Below are positions 27,300 to 37,185 of a stretch of 64,000 nt of DNA, piece after piece. Position numbers and translations under genes: made by a program. This DNA is from Psychrosphaera sp. F3M07 (lineage in GTDB: Bacteria > Pseudomonadota > Gammaproteobacteria > Enterobacterales > Alteromonadaceae), in contig NZ_JAHKPJ010000002.1 in assembly GCF_018860345.1 (NCBI RefSeq), positions 112,699-176,698 on the forward strand, in the 5' to 3' direction. The notes under the pieces are model-generated. The model saw only the letters and a list, made by a program, of their open reading frames with translations, had not been told where the DNA came from and did not search any database. Position 1 is the stretch's first letter; each line of letters opens with the position of its first letter.

Positions 27300-29072
27300 A
27301 TGTTAATTTTTGAAAAGGCGCCATTTTTGAATTCAACTACGATTAAAAAAGAAGGTACGTTTAAACGTCTATTTCAGTATATAAAGCCGTTTAAGTTTGT
27401 ATTCGCGATTGCCATAATAGGTATGGTGATCAATGCTTCTATCGATGCATTATTTATTTCTAAAATCCAAACCTTTATCGACGAAGGCATCACAGAGCAA
27501 AGTTCCACCGTCTTAGCTTACGCCCCTATTTTTGTCATTATCGTGTTCTTGTTAAGAGGCATGTCAAACTATATGGCGACCTTTGGATTAGGCTGGGTTG
27601 GCTCTAAAATCGTGATGAACTTACGACAAGAGTTATACGAAAAAATTATGTCATTACCTGTGAGTTTTCATGACAGTAACTCCACCGGGAAACTCATTTC
27701 TAAAATCACCTACGATACAGAACAATTAGAAAGTGCGTGCAGTAAAGCGCTGTTAGTTATGGTACGTGAAGGTGCATTTGTTATCGGTTTAATGACCATC
27801 ATGTTTTACCATAGTTGGCAATTATCAATCGCCATATTAGTGCTAGTGCCTTTTGTTGCGGTCGTTGTCACTTATGTAACTAAACGTTTTAGAGTGATCT
27901 CAAAACGCATCCAACAAGCTATGGGTAATGTGACCCGCCAGTCAGAACAAATGATTTCAGGACATAAAGTCATTTTAGCCTTTGGCGGTCAAGAAAAAGA
28001 GAAAACTGAATTCCAAAATATCAACAACCATAATCGTCAGCAAAAGATGAAAATGGTTTCGACTAGCGTTTTAAGCGTATCTTCCATCCAAGTTATTGCG
28101 TCTTTTGCTCTTGCGGCTGTATTATATATGGCGTCAAGTCCCGAAATGTTGAAAAGTTTAACGCCAGGTACTTTCACCGTGGTTATTACGTCTATGATGA
28201 CGTTATTACGTCCATTAAAACAATTAACTAATGTAAACAGTGAGTTTCAACGAGGCATCACCGCGGCTAAAAGTGTATTTGAGGTATTAGATGAAGAGTC
28301 TGAAAGTAATACCGGTACTATCGTTAAAGATTCAATTAAAGGCCAAATAAACTTTAAAAACTTAAGTTTTTGTTATCCAAACAGTGAAGTACAAGTTATT
28401 AAAAACTTGAACTTAGAAGTCGAAGCTGGGACAACAGTTGCCTTAGTAGGTCGTTCAGGCAGCGGTAAAACCACCATATCCAACTTTATCCCTCGATATT
28501 ATTATCCGGCTCAAGGGCAAGTAGAAATAGATGGGGTTAATATCAATGATTTTGAATTATCCAACTTACGTTCCCATATTGCTTTAGTTTCTCAACACGT
28601 CACATTATTTAATGACAGTATTGCTGCCAATATTGCGTATGGTGATAAAAAAGTAACAAGAGCTGAAATTGAGCATGCGGCTGAATTGGCTCACGTTACC
28701 GAATTTGCTGCCAATATGGAATTGGGCTTAGACACCGAAGTCGGTGAAAATGGGGTGTTATTATCTGGCGGACAACGTCAACGCATTGCGATAGCTCGGG
28801 CTATTTTGCGTAATGCGCCAATTCTTATCATGGATGAAGCGACATCGGCACTGGATACAGAATCCGAACGTGCTATTCAAGATGCACTGGATAAGTTAAT
28901 GAAAAACCGTACTAGCATTGTGATTGCCCATAGACTTTCCACCATAGAAAAAGCTAATAAGATCATTGTGATGGAACAAGGTGAAATATTAGAGCAGGGC
29001 AGTCATGCTGAGTTAATCCAAAAACAAGGTGCTTACGCTGCATTACATCAATTACAGTTTAGTGAAAGTTAA
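27300..29072 (+). CDS. msbA: Lipid A flippase MsbA (ABC exporter)
   Basis: Flips core-lipid A from the inner to the outer leaflet of the inner membrane. 590 aa as a half-transporter: six helices in the first 310 residues, then the ATPase with Walker A GRSGSGKTT, signature LSGGQRQRIAIARAI, Walker B ILIMDEATSALD and the H-loop IVIAHRLS. Separated from comEC by 24 bases and from lpxK by 30, it fits the E. coli order comEC(ycaI)-msbA-lpxK. The ribosome site is poor, so translation may depend on readthrough from comEC. Confidence 0.96.
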   Translation: MLIFEKAPFLNSTTIKKEGTFKRLFQYIKPFKFVFAIAIIGMVINASIDALFISKIQTFIDEGITEQSSTVLAYAPIFVIIVFLLRGMSNYMATFGLGWVGSKIVMNLRQELYEKIMSLPVSFHDSNSTGKLISKITYDTEQLESACSKALLVMVREGAFVIGLMTIMFYHSWQLSIAILVLVPFVAVVVTYVTKRFRVISKRIQQAMGNVTRQSEQMISGHKVILAFGGQEKEKTEFQNINNHNRQQKMKMVSTSVLSVSSIQVIASFALAAVLYMASSPEMLKSLTPGTFTVVITSMMTLLRPLKQLTNVNSEFQRGITAAKSVFEVLDEESESNTGTIVKDSIKGQINFKNLSFCYPNSEVQVIKNLNLEVEAGTTVALVGRSGSGKTTISNFIPRYYYPAQGQVEIDGVNINDFELSNLRSHIALVSQHVTLFNDSIAANIAYGDKKVTRAEIEHAAELAHVTEFAANMELGLDTEVGENGVLLSGGQRQRIAIARAILRNAPILIMDEATSALDTESERAIQDALDKLMKNRTSIVIAHRLSTIEKANKIIVMEQGEILEQGSHAELIQKQGAYAALHQLQFSES

Positions 29073-29102
29073 TCCAATGTTAACCAGTCAGTTGAGAACC
29101 AA

Positions 29103-30116
29103 ATGAATTGGATTGAACGTGGTTGGTATTCAGCCAGTAAATTAAATTTTATTTTATTGCCGTTAACTGTTTTGTTCTGGTTATTGTCGAGCGTGCGTAA
29201 GTGGCTGTTTAAATTAGGTTTAAAACAAACTATCCAATCACCATTACCTGTCATAGTCGTTGGGAATATCTCAGTTGGCGGCACAGGTAAAACGCCTTTT
29301 GTTATTTATTTAGTTGAGCTATTGCGTCAACAAGGTTTTGAACCTGCAATCGTTAGTAGAGGGTACGGTGCAGATAAAAATGACGATGTGCCTTTCCCAC
29401 GTTTAGTCACTCCAGAGTTACCTGTGAATTTATCGGGAGATGAACCTAAATTATTGTCTTTACGTACCCAATGTCCTGTGGTTATTGGTTCAGACAGAGC
29501 ACAAGCTGTTCAGTTTGTTAAAGATAACACCCGTGCCAATATCGTTATTTCGGATGACGGTTTACAACATTATAAAATGGCACGAGATATTGAAATTGTA
29601 TTGTTAGATGCCAAACGAATGTTTGGCAATGGTTGGTTATTACCGGTTGGCCCTTTACGTGAGCTACCATCGAGATTACAAACGGTGGATTTAACTTTAA
29701 TTAATTCAGGAAGTGAAACCACTGAAGAACATGACCAAACTAAAACAGAGAAAGATTATCAATTGTCTGCTGAGATTGCCTATAACCTGTTAACACCAAG
29801 CTTAACCTTGAGCACTAATACTAAGGTCAAGTTAGTATCAGGTATTGGAAACCCGCAACGATTTTTGTCTACGGCGTTAACGATGGGATACCAAGTAGAT
29901 AACACACTGTGGTTTGCCGATCACCATCTGTTTAAGGCGCAAGACTTTGAGCGTTTTAATCCAGATGACATTATCTTAATGACAGAAAAAGATGCCGTGA
30001 AATGTCGAGCATTTGCACAAGATAACTGGTATGTATTACCGATTTCAGCGGTGATATCAAAACAAGTTGAATTAAAATTATTAGAGCTGATCAATGATCT
30101 ACCAAAGGCTCATTAA
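29103..30116 (+). CDS. lpxK: Tetraacyldisaccharide 4'-kinase
   Basis: Phosphorylates the 4' position of the lipid A disaccharide at the inner-membrane surface. 337 aa with an N-terminal membrane anchor (LNFILLPLTVLFWLLSSV), the Walker A GNISVGGTGKTP (near residue 54), the catalytic region ISDDGLQHYKMARDIEIVLLD, and MTEKDAVKC near the end. All are expected for LpxK. Position after msbA is standard and supports a shared lipid A supply role. Confidence 0.97.
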   Translation: MNWIERGWYSASKLNFILLPLTVLFWLLSSVRKWLFKLGLKQTIQSPLPVIVVGNISVGGTGKTPFVIYLVELLRQQGFEPAIVSRGYGADKNDDVPFPRLVTPELPVNLSGDEPKLLSLRTQCPVVIGSDRAQAVQFVKDNTRANIVISDDGLQHYKMARDIEIVLLDAKRMFGNGWLLPVGPLRELPSRLQTVDLTLINSGSETTEEHDQTKTEKDYQLSAEIAYNLLTPSLTLSTNTKVKLVSGIGNPQRFLSTALTMGYQVDNTLWFADHHLFKAQDFERFNPDDIILMTEKDAVKCRAFAQDNWYVLPISAVISKQVELKLLELINDLPKAH

Positions 30117-30205
30117 TCGAAATCTTATTAAATATAAGCATAAATTAATCATAGAATACTGTGTTATTAAGTTAACTCAGACGTATTGAATAAAGGAAAT
30201 GGCAT

Positions 30206-30400
30206 ATGGCATTTGATAAAAAATTATTAGAAATATTGGCTTGTCCAATTTGTAAATCTCAGTTGATCTTTAATAAAGAACTTAATGAATTAGTGTGTAA
30301 AGCCGACAAATTAGCTTATGCCATTAAAGACGATATTCCGGTGATGTTAGAGAATGAAGCACGCCAACTAACGTTAGAAGAATTAGAACAAATTAAATAA
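30206..30400 (+). CDS. ycaR: Trm112-family small protein YcaR
   Basis: 64 aa. CPIC near residue 15 is followed by [21 protein letters not shown], matching E. coli YcaR, which is also encoded between lpxK and kdsB. The second cysteine pair of canonical Trm112 zinc sites is reduced to a single cysteine, as in E. coli, so a full zinc ribbon is not expected. The function of the bacterial protein is not settled; eukaryotic Trm112 activates methyltransferases. It has a good AAAGGAAA ribosome site and lies 31 bases before kdsB. Confidence 0.93.
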   Translation: MAFDKKLLEILACPICKSQLIFNKELNELVCKADKLAYAIKDDIPVMLENEARQLTLEELEQIK

Positions 30401-30431
30401 TTGATTTGAAACCTGTAATACGGAACTGCCA

Positions 30432-31232
30432 ATGTCACAACAAAAACAGAACTTTATCGTAGTCATCCCAGCACGTTATGACTCTTCAAGATTACCAGGT
30501 AAGCCTTTGGCCGATATTGGTGGTAAACCTATGGTGCAATGGGTCTATGAACGTTCAATTAAAAGTGGTGCTAAACAAGTAATTGTTGCCACTGATGACA
30601 AACGTGTTGAGCAAGTGGTACGTGATTTTGGCGGTGAAGTGTGTATGACGTCGGTTGCACATACCTCAGGTACAGAACGTTTAGCGGAAGTGGTTAAAAA
30701 GTATGAATTTGCTGACGATGAGATTATCGTTAATGTTCAAGGCGACGAACCTATGATCCCATCGGCTAACATTAGCCAAGTTGCAAATAACCTGTCTCAA
30801 TACTTATTAAACTCAGCAACTAATCAATCAAATAAAAATGTTGGTATGGCGACCCTTGCTGAGCCTGTTTGTTCAAGAGCAGAATTAGCCAACCCTAACG
30901 TGGTTAAAGTGGTCACCGATAAAGATGGCTTAGCATTGTACTTTTCTCGTTCTGTATTGCCCTTTGATCGTGACGGTAAAGAAGATGAATTAAATTACGG
31001 TTATTTAAGGCATATTGGTATTTACGCTTATAAAGTGGGTTTTATAAAACAATACGTAAGTTGGCCTGTTTCACAATTAGAACAAATAGAATCGTTAGAA
31101 CAATTACGAGTATTATGGCAAGGCCAATCTATCCATGTGGCAGAAGCGGTTGAACCCCCGCCTGCTGGTGTCGATACAGCAGAAGATCTAGAGCAAGTTC
31201 GCCGTTTAGTTGCTAGTTTAAAGAGTTTTTAA
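30432..31232 (+). CDS. kdsB: CMP-Kdo synthetase (3-deoxy-manno-octulosonate cytidylyltransferase)
   Basis: Activates Kdo with CTP for transfer onto lipid A. 266 aa. The nucleotide-binding start [19 protein letters not shown], the [10 protein letters not shown] motif (Asp metal ligand) and the [13 protein letters not shown] segment are all diagnostic. It is slightly longer than E. coli KdsB (248 aa), with the extra residues around [16 protein letters not shown]. It belongs to the lipid A / Kdo set with msbA, lpxK and ycaR. Confidence 0.97.
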   Translation: MSQQKQNFIVVIPARYDSSRLPGKPLADIGGKPMVQWVYERSIKSGAKQVIVATDDKRVEQVVRDFGGEVCMTSVAHTSGTERLAEVVKKYEFADDEIIVNVQGDEPMIPSANISQVANNLSQYLLNSATNQSNKNVGMATLAEPVCSRAELANPNVVKVVTDKDGLALYFSRSVLPFDRDGKEDELNYGYLRHIGIYAYKVGFIKQYVSWPVSQLEQIESLEQLRVLWQGQSIHVAEAVEPPPAGVDTAEDLEQVRRLVASLKSF

Positions 31233-31234
31233 TC

Positions 31235-31966
31235 TTGAATATAACTCTTATATTTGAACACCCTGATTTTTATGTAGTTGATAAGCCAGAGGGCGTTGGC
31301 TTTCATGATGAAGATGTTGCCATGGCAAATAAACAGGGTACTGATGGAACGGACATAAAAGAAAAACAAATGGGTTTTTTTAACTTATGTGCAGCCCATT
31401 TTTCTGAAACCTTATTTCCGGTACACAGGTTAGACAAACTTACCAGTGGGTTATTAATTTTGGCTCGCAACAAAAAAGCGGCAATTTGGTTTCAGCAAGC
31501 ATTTGAGAATAAACAAATTCAAAAATACTATTTAGCGTTATCGATTGGGAAGCCCAAAAAGAAACAAGGTAGTATTATCGGAGACATGGCTAAAGCCCGT
31601 TTGTCTCAGTGGAAATTGATAAAAACCAAAGAAAATCCGAGCATTACCCGGTTTTTTAATTGGGGATTAACATCCCCATCCACAACTGGCTTAAGATTGT
31701 TTTTAGTTAAACCTGAAACGGGTAAAACACATCAAATTAGAGTCGCCCTAAAAAGTCTAGGCTCCGCTATATTGGGGGATAAACTTTATGGTGGTCAAGA
31801 CAGTGATAGAGGTTACTTACACGCATTAATGCTTAATTTTACCTATGGTGAACAAGAGATAAAGTTAATGTCTTTTCCAAGTTCAGGGGCTTTGTTTGTT
31901 GATAATAAAAACCGTATTTCTGAATTGGTTCAGCAGCCAGAGTTACATAACTGGCCAAGTAAATAA
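31235..31966 (+). CDS. RluA-family RNA pseudouridine synthase
   Basis: 243 aa. The catalytic motif HRLDKLTSGLLIL (Asp in RLD, near residue 64) and the later KTHQIRVALKSLGSAILGDKLYGG block are typical of the RluA superfamily. The short length without an S4 domain and the HEDVA/KQGTDG insertion fit the small 'Rlu' subgroup of gammaproteobacteria, whose RNA target I cannot name. The start is TTG at 31235, two bases after the kdsB stop, with AAGAG upstream. Isomerises uridine in rRNA or tRNA. Confidence 0.9.
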   Translation: MNITLIFEHPDFYVVDKPEGVGFHDEDVAMANKQGTDGTDIKEKQMGFFNLCAAHFSETLFPVHRLDKLTSGLLILARNKKAAIWFQQAFENKQIQKYYLALSIGKPKKKQGSIIGDMAKARLSQWKLIKTKENPSITRFFNWGLTSPSTTGLRLFLVKPETGKTHQIRVALKSLGSAILGDKLYGGQDSDRGYLHALMLNFTYGEQEIKLMSFPSSGALFVDNKNRISELVQQPELHNWPSK

Positions 31967-32016
31967 GCCAAAAAAACTAACTCATAACTTCAATTGATAA
32001 GACAACAGTAAACAAA

Positions 32017-32826
32017 ATGACAGATTACGAAACACGTTTTGGTGGCATAAGTCGCTTATACGGTACACAACAAGCAGAATGGATCCAACAAGCACGAATT
32101 TGTATTGTTGGCATTGGTGGCGTAGGGACTTGGGTTGCAGAAGCGTTGGCGCGCACAGGTGTTGGCCATATAACACTCATTGATCTCGATGATATCTGTA
32201 TGACCAATACCAATCGTCAAATTCATGCCATGGCTGGCACTGTCGGTCAGGCTAAAGTTGATGTGATGGCTGAGAGAATTAAAGCCATTAATCCGGATTG
32301 TAATGTTATTTGCATAGAAGACTTTATTACTGCGGATAATCTAATTGAAATGATTGGCACAAAAGAACACAGCAAGTTTGATTATGTGATCGATGCCATT
32401 GACAGTATTAACGCCAAAACATCTCTTATTGCGCATTGTAAGCGGAATAAGATAGGTTTGTTGGTGACCGGAGGTGCTGGTGGACAGACTGATCCCAGCC
32501 AAATCCAATTTTCAGATTTAGCTAAAACAACTCATGATCCATTGTTATCAAAAGTAAGAAATTTATTACGTCGTGACTTTAATTTTAGTAAAAATCCAAA
32601 ACGTAAATTTGGTGTAGACTGTGTGTTTAGCACTGAGCAATTACAGTACCCGCAAGCCGATGGTAGTGTATGTCAAATGAAAGCCAATGCTGAAGGCTCA
32701 ATGCGTTTGGACTGTAATATGGGATTTGGTGCCGCGACTATGGTTACAGGCACGTTTGGTTTTTTTGCAGCATCCAAAGCGATTAATAAAATCTTGCAAA
32801 AAAAGCAGCGTGAATTAGAAACCTGA
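32017..32826 (+). CDS. tcdA: tRNA cyclic N6-threonylcarbamoyladenosine synthase TcdA
   Basis: E1-like ATP-dependent dehydratase that cyclises t6A37 of ANN-decoding tRNAs to ct6A. 269 aa with an N-terminal RFGGISRLYG, the nucleotide-binding GIGGVGTWVAEALARTG (residues 31-47), the IDLDDICMTNTNRQIHA block and KRKFGVDCVFSTEQ further on, all matching E. coli TcdA (CsdL/YgdL). Start ATG at 32017. It follows the RluA-type gene in the same direction, so two RNA-modification genes are adjacent. Confidence 0.95.
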   Translation: MTDYETRFGGISRLYGTQQAEWIQQARICIVGIGGVGTWVAEALARTGVGHITLIDLDDICMTNTNRQIHAMAGTVGQAKVDVMAERIKAINPDCNVICIEDFITADNLIEMIGTKEHSKFDYVIDAIDSINAKTSLIAHCKRNKIGLLVTGGAGGQTDPSQIQFSDLAKTTHDPLLSKVRNLLRRDFNFSKNPKRKFGVDCVFSTEQLQYPQADGSVCQMKANAEGSMRLDCNMGFGAATMVTGTFGFFAASKAINKILQKKQRELET

Positions 32827-32916
32827 TCACAACCCTGTATAAACACAATTAATAACCAAGTCTAGCTCACAAGGTTAGGCTATTTCACCGCCACAGCTTA
32901 ACTCTATGGATGCGTT

Positions 32917-33837
32917 ATGACATTTTTAGTTAATATTCCCAATAGACCGCTAGATAAATTAATTACTCGTTTAAAACAAGATATTCCAGAAAATGAAATA
33001 GAAATTTGGCCAGATGTTAAAGACCCTGACAAAGTTGAATTTGCCTTAGTATGGAAACATCAACATGGCTCACTAAAGGCATTTAAAAACTTAAAAGCTA
33101 TTTCTTCTTTTGGTGCAGGGGTTGACTCTATCATCTCTGATCCTGACTTACCTAAAGTACCTATCTGTAGAATTGTAGACCCAGATTTAGCCGTTAATAT
33201 GGCGCAATATGTATTAACCATGATCCAGCATCATAAACTACGCTTGCCACAATTTAATCAACAACAAAGTGAAAACTTATGGAAACCTAAATCCCCTAGA
33301 AAAGGCAACAAAGTAGGGGTTTTAGGGCTAGGGCAGTTAGGCCGTAAAACGGCAGAAGTCTTATTAAATGCAGGTTTTGATGTATCAGGTTGGAGTAGAA
33401 CGTTAAAAGATATTGATAATGTTGATTGTTACACTGGAGATAGTGGTTTTAAAACCCTAGTCACTAACTCTGATTATTTAGTGTGTTTATTACCTTTGAC
33501 AGACAAAACCCATAATATTTTAAACGCAGATGTATTCTCTATGATGCCAAATCACGCTGTACTAATTAATGTGGCTAGAGGGGAGCATGTGGTTGATGAC
33601 GATTTGATAGTAGCCTTAGATAACCAAGTGATCGACTTTGCCTATTTAGATGTATTTAGACAAGAACCATTGCCAGCAGAACATCCATTTTGGTCCTCAA
33701 CTCAAATTCAGATTACGCCGCATGTTTCTGCGGTTACCAATGTTGAAACTGCCGTTACCCAAATAGTTGAAAATTACTATTTGCAACAACAAATTAAGCC
33801 ATTAAAAAACGTAATAGATCCGAGTGCTAACTATTAA
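32917..33837 (+). CDS. ghrA: Glyoxylate/hydroxypyruvate reductase A
   Basis: NADPH-linked 2-hydroxyacid dehydrogenase reducing glyoxylate and hydroxypyruvate. 306 aa. The Rossmann GLGQLGRKTAEVL motif (near residue 139) is followed by NVARGEHVVDDDL (catalytic Arg), DVFRQEPLPAEHPFW (catalytic Glu) and ITPHVSAVT (catalytic His). The closest type is E. coli GhrA/YcdW. A terminator shared with the convergent receptor gene lies about 60 bases beyond. Confidence 0.93.
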   Translation: MTFLVNIPNRPLDKLITRLKQDIPENEIEIWPDVKDPDKVEFALVWKHQHGSLKAFKNLKAISSFGAGVDSIISDPDLPKVPICRIVDPDLAVNMAQYVLTMIQHHKLRLPQFNQQQSENLWKPKSPRKGNKVGVLGLGQLGRKTAEVLLNAGFDVSGWSRTLKDIDNVDCYTGDSGFKTLVTNSDYLVCLLPLTDKTHNILNADVFSMMPNHAVLINVARGEHVVDDDLIVALDNQVIDFAYLDVFRQEPLPAEHPFWSSTQIQITPHVSAVTNVETAVTQIVENYYLQQQIKPLKNVIDPSANY

Positions 33838-33894
33838 TGATTAGCTAAATAAGTTAAACGCGTATTCTTCAGTAAGTGTTTATAAATTAAAAAT

Positions 33895-33932
33895 AAAAAA
33901 AACCAGTAGTGAATCACTACTGGTTTTTTATT
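33895..33932. terminator. Bidirectional terminator between ghrA and TonB receptor
   Basis: A perfect 11-bp stem, AACCAGTAGTG (33901-33911) with CACTACTGGTT (33915-33925), is flanked by A-rich and T-rich tracts, so it can serve both convergent genes. Confidence 0.93.
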
Positions 33933-33958
33933 GTTACTAATAAATATCTAAATTAAAT

Positions 33959-36877
33959 TTAGAATAATACTTTAGCACCTAAGTAGAAACGACGAGGTTC
34001 AACCCAGTCTTTTGCTTCGCCAAATGCGAATGTACCACTACCGGCAACTAACTGCTCTTCTTCAACAACCGCTTGGTCATCTAAGATGTTAAAGATGTCT
34101 AAGAAGAATTCTGTTTCAAAGTCACCAAACATGTGAGTGTATTTAACACGAACATCTAAAGTACCGTAAGCTGGAGTAGTTTCACTTGCTACGTTACCTG
34201 GTGCAATCCAAGTACCGTCATAACCACCGAAGTCATAAGACGCAGTCTCACGTAATGGTAATAAACGACCGTATACGTTAGTTGCGCGGTTATATGAAGT
34301 ACCAGAGTTCCAGTTATAAATACCACCTACTTCAAAACCGTTGTCGAAGTAGTAAGTACCTAAGATTTTGAACTGATGTTCAACGTTACCAGGCTGTTTG
34401 TCGTACATGTTAGGAGCACGAGGGTCTAGGTAGTAGAAGTCACCTTGTAAGTCAGCATTACCGTCTGAGTTAGAGTTACCTTCTGCATCATTGTAAGTAT
34501 AAGATGCAAGCATGCTCCAGTTTTCAGTACGTAATTTCTTAAATGTTACTTCAATACCTTGATAATCACGTTTACCGCCTTCTAACGTAGCAAGAACGTA
34601 GTTAGAACCAGGGTTTTCAGAGTAACCAAAGTAAGATAATGGAAGCGCTAAATCAGAACCCCATAATTGACCGCCTTCAGTGTAAACACCTAAGTCGTAA
34701 TCTTCTAGAATGTCTCTAGTCGCACGGTTTGTATACGTTACAGAGATATTAGTATCTTCAGTTAAGTTAGTTGAATAACCTACTAAGAACTCATCTGTAT
34801 ATGGTGTTTTAGTTGTAGGAGCAAAGAATGCATCCTGTGTTGCAACACCACCACGAGTACGGAACGTAGCCCATTCACCGTTAACAAATACTTGTTCTTC
34901 ACGAACAGAACCTGTTAAGTTACCAGCGAATGACGTCATGTCTGTACGAACTGGGTCATAGTAACGACCAACGAATGCCCAAACTTTAGAGTCACCGTCA
35001 CCATTAATGTCATATACAGCACTTAAACGGTGAGCAATATCCCAATCAAATGTGAAGATGCTTGCGCCTGTTGATGCAAAATGTTCCCATCTCTCAGCAC
35101 GTAAACCAACATTTAATGTTAAGTCATCAATCGTTACACTGTCTTGAATGTAAAAAGTTTGACCTTTAGTTTCAAGTTTAGACTCAGCTTGTTGCGTTTG
35201 AATGATTCTGTAAGCATTAACGTCACCAGTTGGGTTACCAGCTGTGCTGTTAAATACAATGTTCGGTACATCAGCTACATCGATACCCGCGCCATCAGCA
35301 ATACGTTGTGCATCATCGTCAGAAAGATCGATTGTGCCAACCCAAGCAGGATCATTAGCATAAACATCAAATGTTACACCAGCATCAGCAGCTGCAATTG
35401 AAGTGTATTGAGCGCCATCACCTGTGTATACAGAGTTTGTGATATTTTCATTAGTCTCAGCAGAGTAACCCGCTTCGATTGTGTGATATCCGTAATCAGT
35501 ATCTAAGTAGTATTCAGCATTAACATAGTAGCTTGATTTGTTACGGTTACGTAACGTATCAGAACCTAGACCACCAAGGTCAGTACTAGTTTGTGTAGCT
35601 GAACTTGCATTAGTTAAGAAAGCAACGTCATTACGCGTAGACTTGTCTTTTGCAACATCAGATAACTCTGATTCATGGCTCATGTAACCAGCATTAATTA
35701 CTAGGTCATCCCAAGCGTGAGAGTAATCAATTTTGAAGTTATCGCCACCTTGTTTACGAGCACGATCTCGGTTAGTTAATGTATCAAATGCATTACTACC
35801 AGAAACGTCAGTAGGGTCACTGAAATAAGTAAATACTAAACGATCGTCTTCCGTTGCTTGCCACGTTAATTTACCAAAACCTAATGTGCTTTCATTTTCA
35901 ACTGAACGAGCAACTTCACCCGTTAGTGGATCAGCAACATCGTCTTCACGATTTTTGATTTGGTAAGAAGCGAAGAACCAAAGTTCATCTTTAATTATTG
36001 GACCACCTAATGTTACGGCAGTATCAAACGTAGAGAAGCCACTTTTTGATTTAGTAGGGCTTTCATAGTCGCTTACTAAACTATCATTTTGTAGGTAATA
36101 GTTAACAGAACCATGGAATTCATTACTACCAGATTTAGTAACAACTCGAGATACAAGACCTGAACCACCTGCATACTTAGCAGGGATAGCGCCAGTAATA
36201 ACTTGTTGTTCTTGAATGATTTCTGAGTTGATGTTACCACCAAAAGTACCAGTTACATTATCTGTTACGTTAACGCCATCGATGTAATAAACGTTATCTG
36301 TAGAAGAACCTGTAGTACCACCTGCATCAGAGTAGTTAACACCTGATTTAGAAGACGGGTTACCGCCTGTACTAGGTTTAACACCTGGCGTTAATTGTAA
36401 ATAACTTTGGTAAGAACGACCTGTAGGTAGTGACTCTGTCATATCAAGAGTAATATCCATACCTGTTGTTGCAGAAGTCGTATCGATAGCTGAGATAGCA
36501 CGGCCAGAAACTGTAATTGTTTCCATGCCGCTGTCAGCAGTACTTACTGCGTAATTAAGGTTTAAGCTTTTACCTGTAATTACACGTACGTCACTTGCTT
36601 CAAATGACTGAATGTCAGAACCGTTGATGCTTACTGTATATTGATTTGATGCGTCCAAGCCTCTAAGAGATACGTAACCTTCGGCATCAGAAACAGCAGT
36701 TTTACTTACTAAAGCATCTGGCGCTTTTACTAATACAGTTGCACCTGCAATAGCATTGCCATTTTTATCCGTTACTTTAATTTTTAATCCGCCAGTTTCA
36801 GCTGCCATAACAGTACTTGACAAGCCAAGTGCTGCAGCAACTGCAAAAGCGGTTAAACTATTTCTAAAATTATTCAT
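33959..36877 (-). CDS. TonB-dependent receptor, Oar-like, with N-terminal carboxypeptidase-like domain
   Basis: 972 aa outer-membrane beta-barrel. The signal peptide covers about residues 1-25 (ends STVMA). Residues 30-100 form a carboxypeptidase-regulatory-like/SdrD-type domain (ITVTD-like GNAIAGATVLVKAP). From about 115 the plug begins with METITVSGRAISAIDTTSA, includes YYIDGVNVTDNVTG, and the barrel ends in RRFYLGAKVLF with the terminal Phe expected for outer-membrane proteins. Oar-like receptors import large or unusual substrates; the ligand cannot be inferred. It resembles the next gene upstream in domain order and in the ISAIDT motif, so the two are probably paralogues. The AGGAAC ribosome site sits six bases upstream of the ATG. 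Confidence 0.93.
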   Translation of the reverse strand: MNNFRNSLTAFAVAAALGLSSTVMAAETGGLKIKVTDKNGNAIAGATVLVKAPDALVSKTAVSDAEGYVSLRGLDASNQYTVSINGSDIQSFEASDVRVITGKSLNLNYAVSTADSGMETITVSGRAISAIDTTSATTGMDITLDMTESLPTGRSYQSYLQLTPGVKPSTGGNPSSKSGVNYSDAGGTTGSSTDNVYYIDGVNVTDNVTGTFGGNINSEIIQEQQVITGAIPAKYAGGSGLVSRVVTKSGSNEFHGSVNYYLQNDSLVSDYESPTKSKSGFSTFDTAVTLGGPIIKDELWFFASYQIKNREDDVADPLTGEVARSVENESTLGFGKLTWQATEDDRLVFTYFSDPTDVSGSNAFDTLTNRDRARKQGGDNFKIDYSHAWDDLVINAGYMSHESELSDVAKDKSTRNDVAFLTNASSATQTSTDLGGLGSDTLRNRNKSSYYVNAEYYLDTDYGYHTIEAGYSAETNENITNSVYTGDGAQYTSIAAADAGVTFDVYANDPAWVGTIDLSDDDAQRIADGAGIDVADVPNIVFNSTAGNPTGDVNAYRIIQTQQAESKLETKGQTFYIQDSVTIDDLTLNVGLRAERWEHFASTGASIFTFDWDIAHRLSAVYDINGDGDSKVWAFVGRYYDPVRTDMTSFAGNLTGSVREEQVFVNGEWATFRTRGGVATQDAFFAPTTKTPYTDEFLVGYSTNLTEDTNISVTYTNRATRDILEDYDLGVYTEGGQLWGSDLALPLSYFGYSENPGSNYVLATLEGGKRDYQGIEVTFKKLRTENWSMLASYTYNDAEGNSNSDGNADLQGDFYYLDPRAPNMYDKQPGNVEHQFKILGTYYFDNGFEVGGIYNWNSGTSYNRATNVYGRLLPLRETASYDFGGYDGTWIAPGNVASETTPAYGTLDVRVKYTHMFGDFETEFFLDIFNILDDQAVVEEEQLVAGSGTFAFGEAKDWVEPRRFYLGAKVLF

Positions 36878-36965
36878 ATTTTGGTTCCTAGTTATATTGT
36901 TGTTTTTTTTGTAAAAAGTCTAAATCAGACAAGCTACGCTGAATTTATACATTTTACTGGAGCCG

Positions 36966-36995
36966 ATGTTAAATGCATTGGAAAGAAACATTCAA
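36966..36995 (-). promoter_or_regulatory. Predicted sigma-70 promoter of the 972-aa receptor gene
   Basis: The minus strand reads TTGAAT (36990-36995), an 18-base spacer, then TAACAT (36966-36971). The call rests on alignment with the promoter of the second receptor, which has TTGAAC-N18-TACTAT at the same place relative to an identical palindrome. Confidence 0.5.
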
Positions 36996-36996
36996 T

Positions 36997-37014
36997 ACAT
37001 TTTTATTGAAATGT
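36997..37014. promoter_or_regulatory. Palindrome ACATTT-N6-AAATGT, candidate operator
   Basis: Perfect 6-bp arms at 36997-37002 and 37009-37014, one base upstream of the predicted -35 box and 120 bases from the start codon. The same pattern occurs upstream of the other receptor gene. The position suits an activator. Confidence 0.5.
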
Positions 37015-37124
37015 AAACTTTTGTATCAAAACGAGTGCAATATACAGCTCAAAGGCTTTATATATTGGGGGAGGCGGGATAGTTCGTGGAAATGTGTCTA
37101 ATTTGTAAATAAATATGTCAAATG

Positions 37125-37163
37125 TAAAAAAACGCCACTCTTATTCCTAAGAGCGGCGTTTTT
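37125..37163 (-). terminator. Rho-independent terminator after the 991-aa receptor gene
   Basis: AACGCC-A-CTCTTA (37131-37143) pairs with TAAGAG-C-GGCGTT (37148-37160) with one central mismatch. On the minus strand the stem is followed by a T-run. It lies 25 bases after the stop codon. Confidence 0.88.
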
Positions 37164-37185
37164 CAGAATAATCTAATTAATTAAA

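Larger units (their letters stand above)
36878..37185. other. 308-base gap between the two TonB receptor genes
   Basis: Contains the terminator of the upstream receptor at 37125-37163 and, next to the downstream gene, its promoter and an 18-bp palindrome (see separate entries). The leader between the predicted -10 and the ATG is about 90 bases. Nothing else was seen. Confidence 0.6.

Noticed and set aside
35144..35401. Plus-strand frame inside the 972-aa receptor gene, and similar frames inside mfd, pyrC, pheT and asnB
   Set aside because: They are out-of-frame or antisense shadows of genes with complete conserved motifs.
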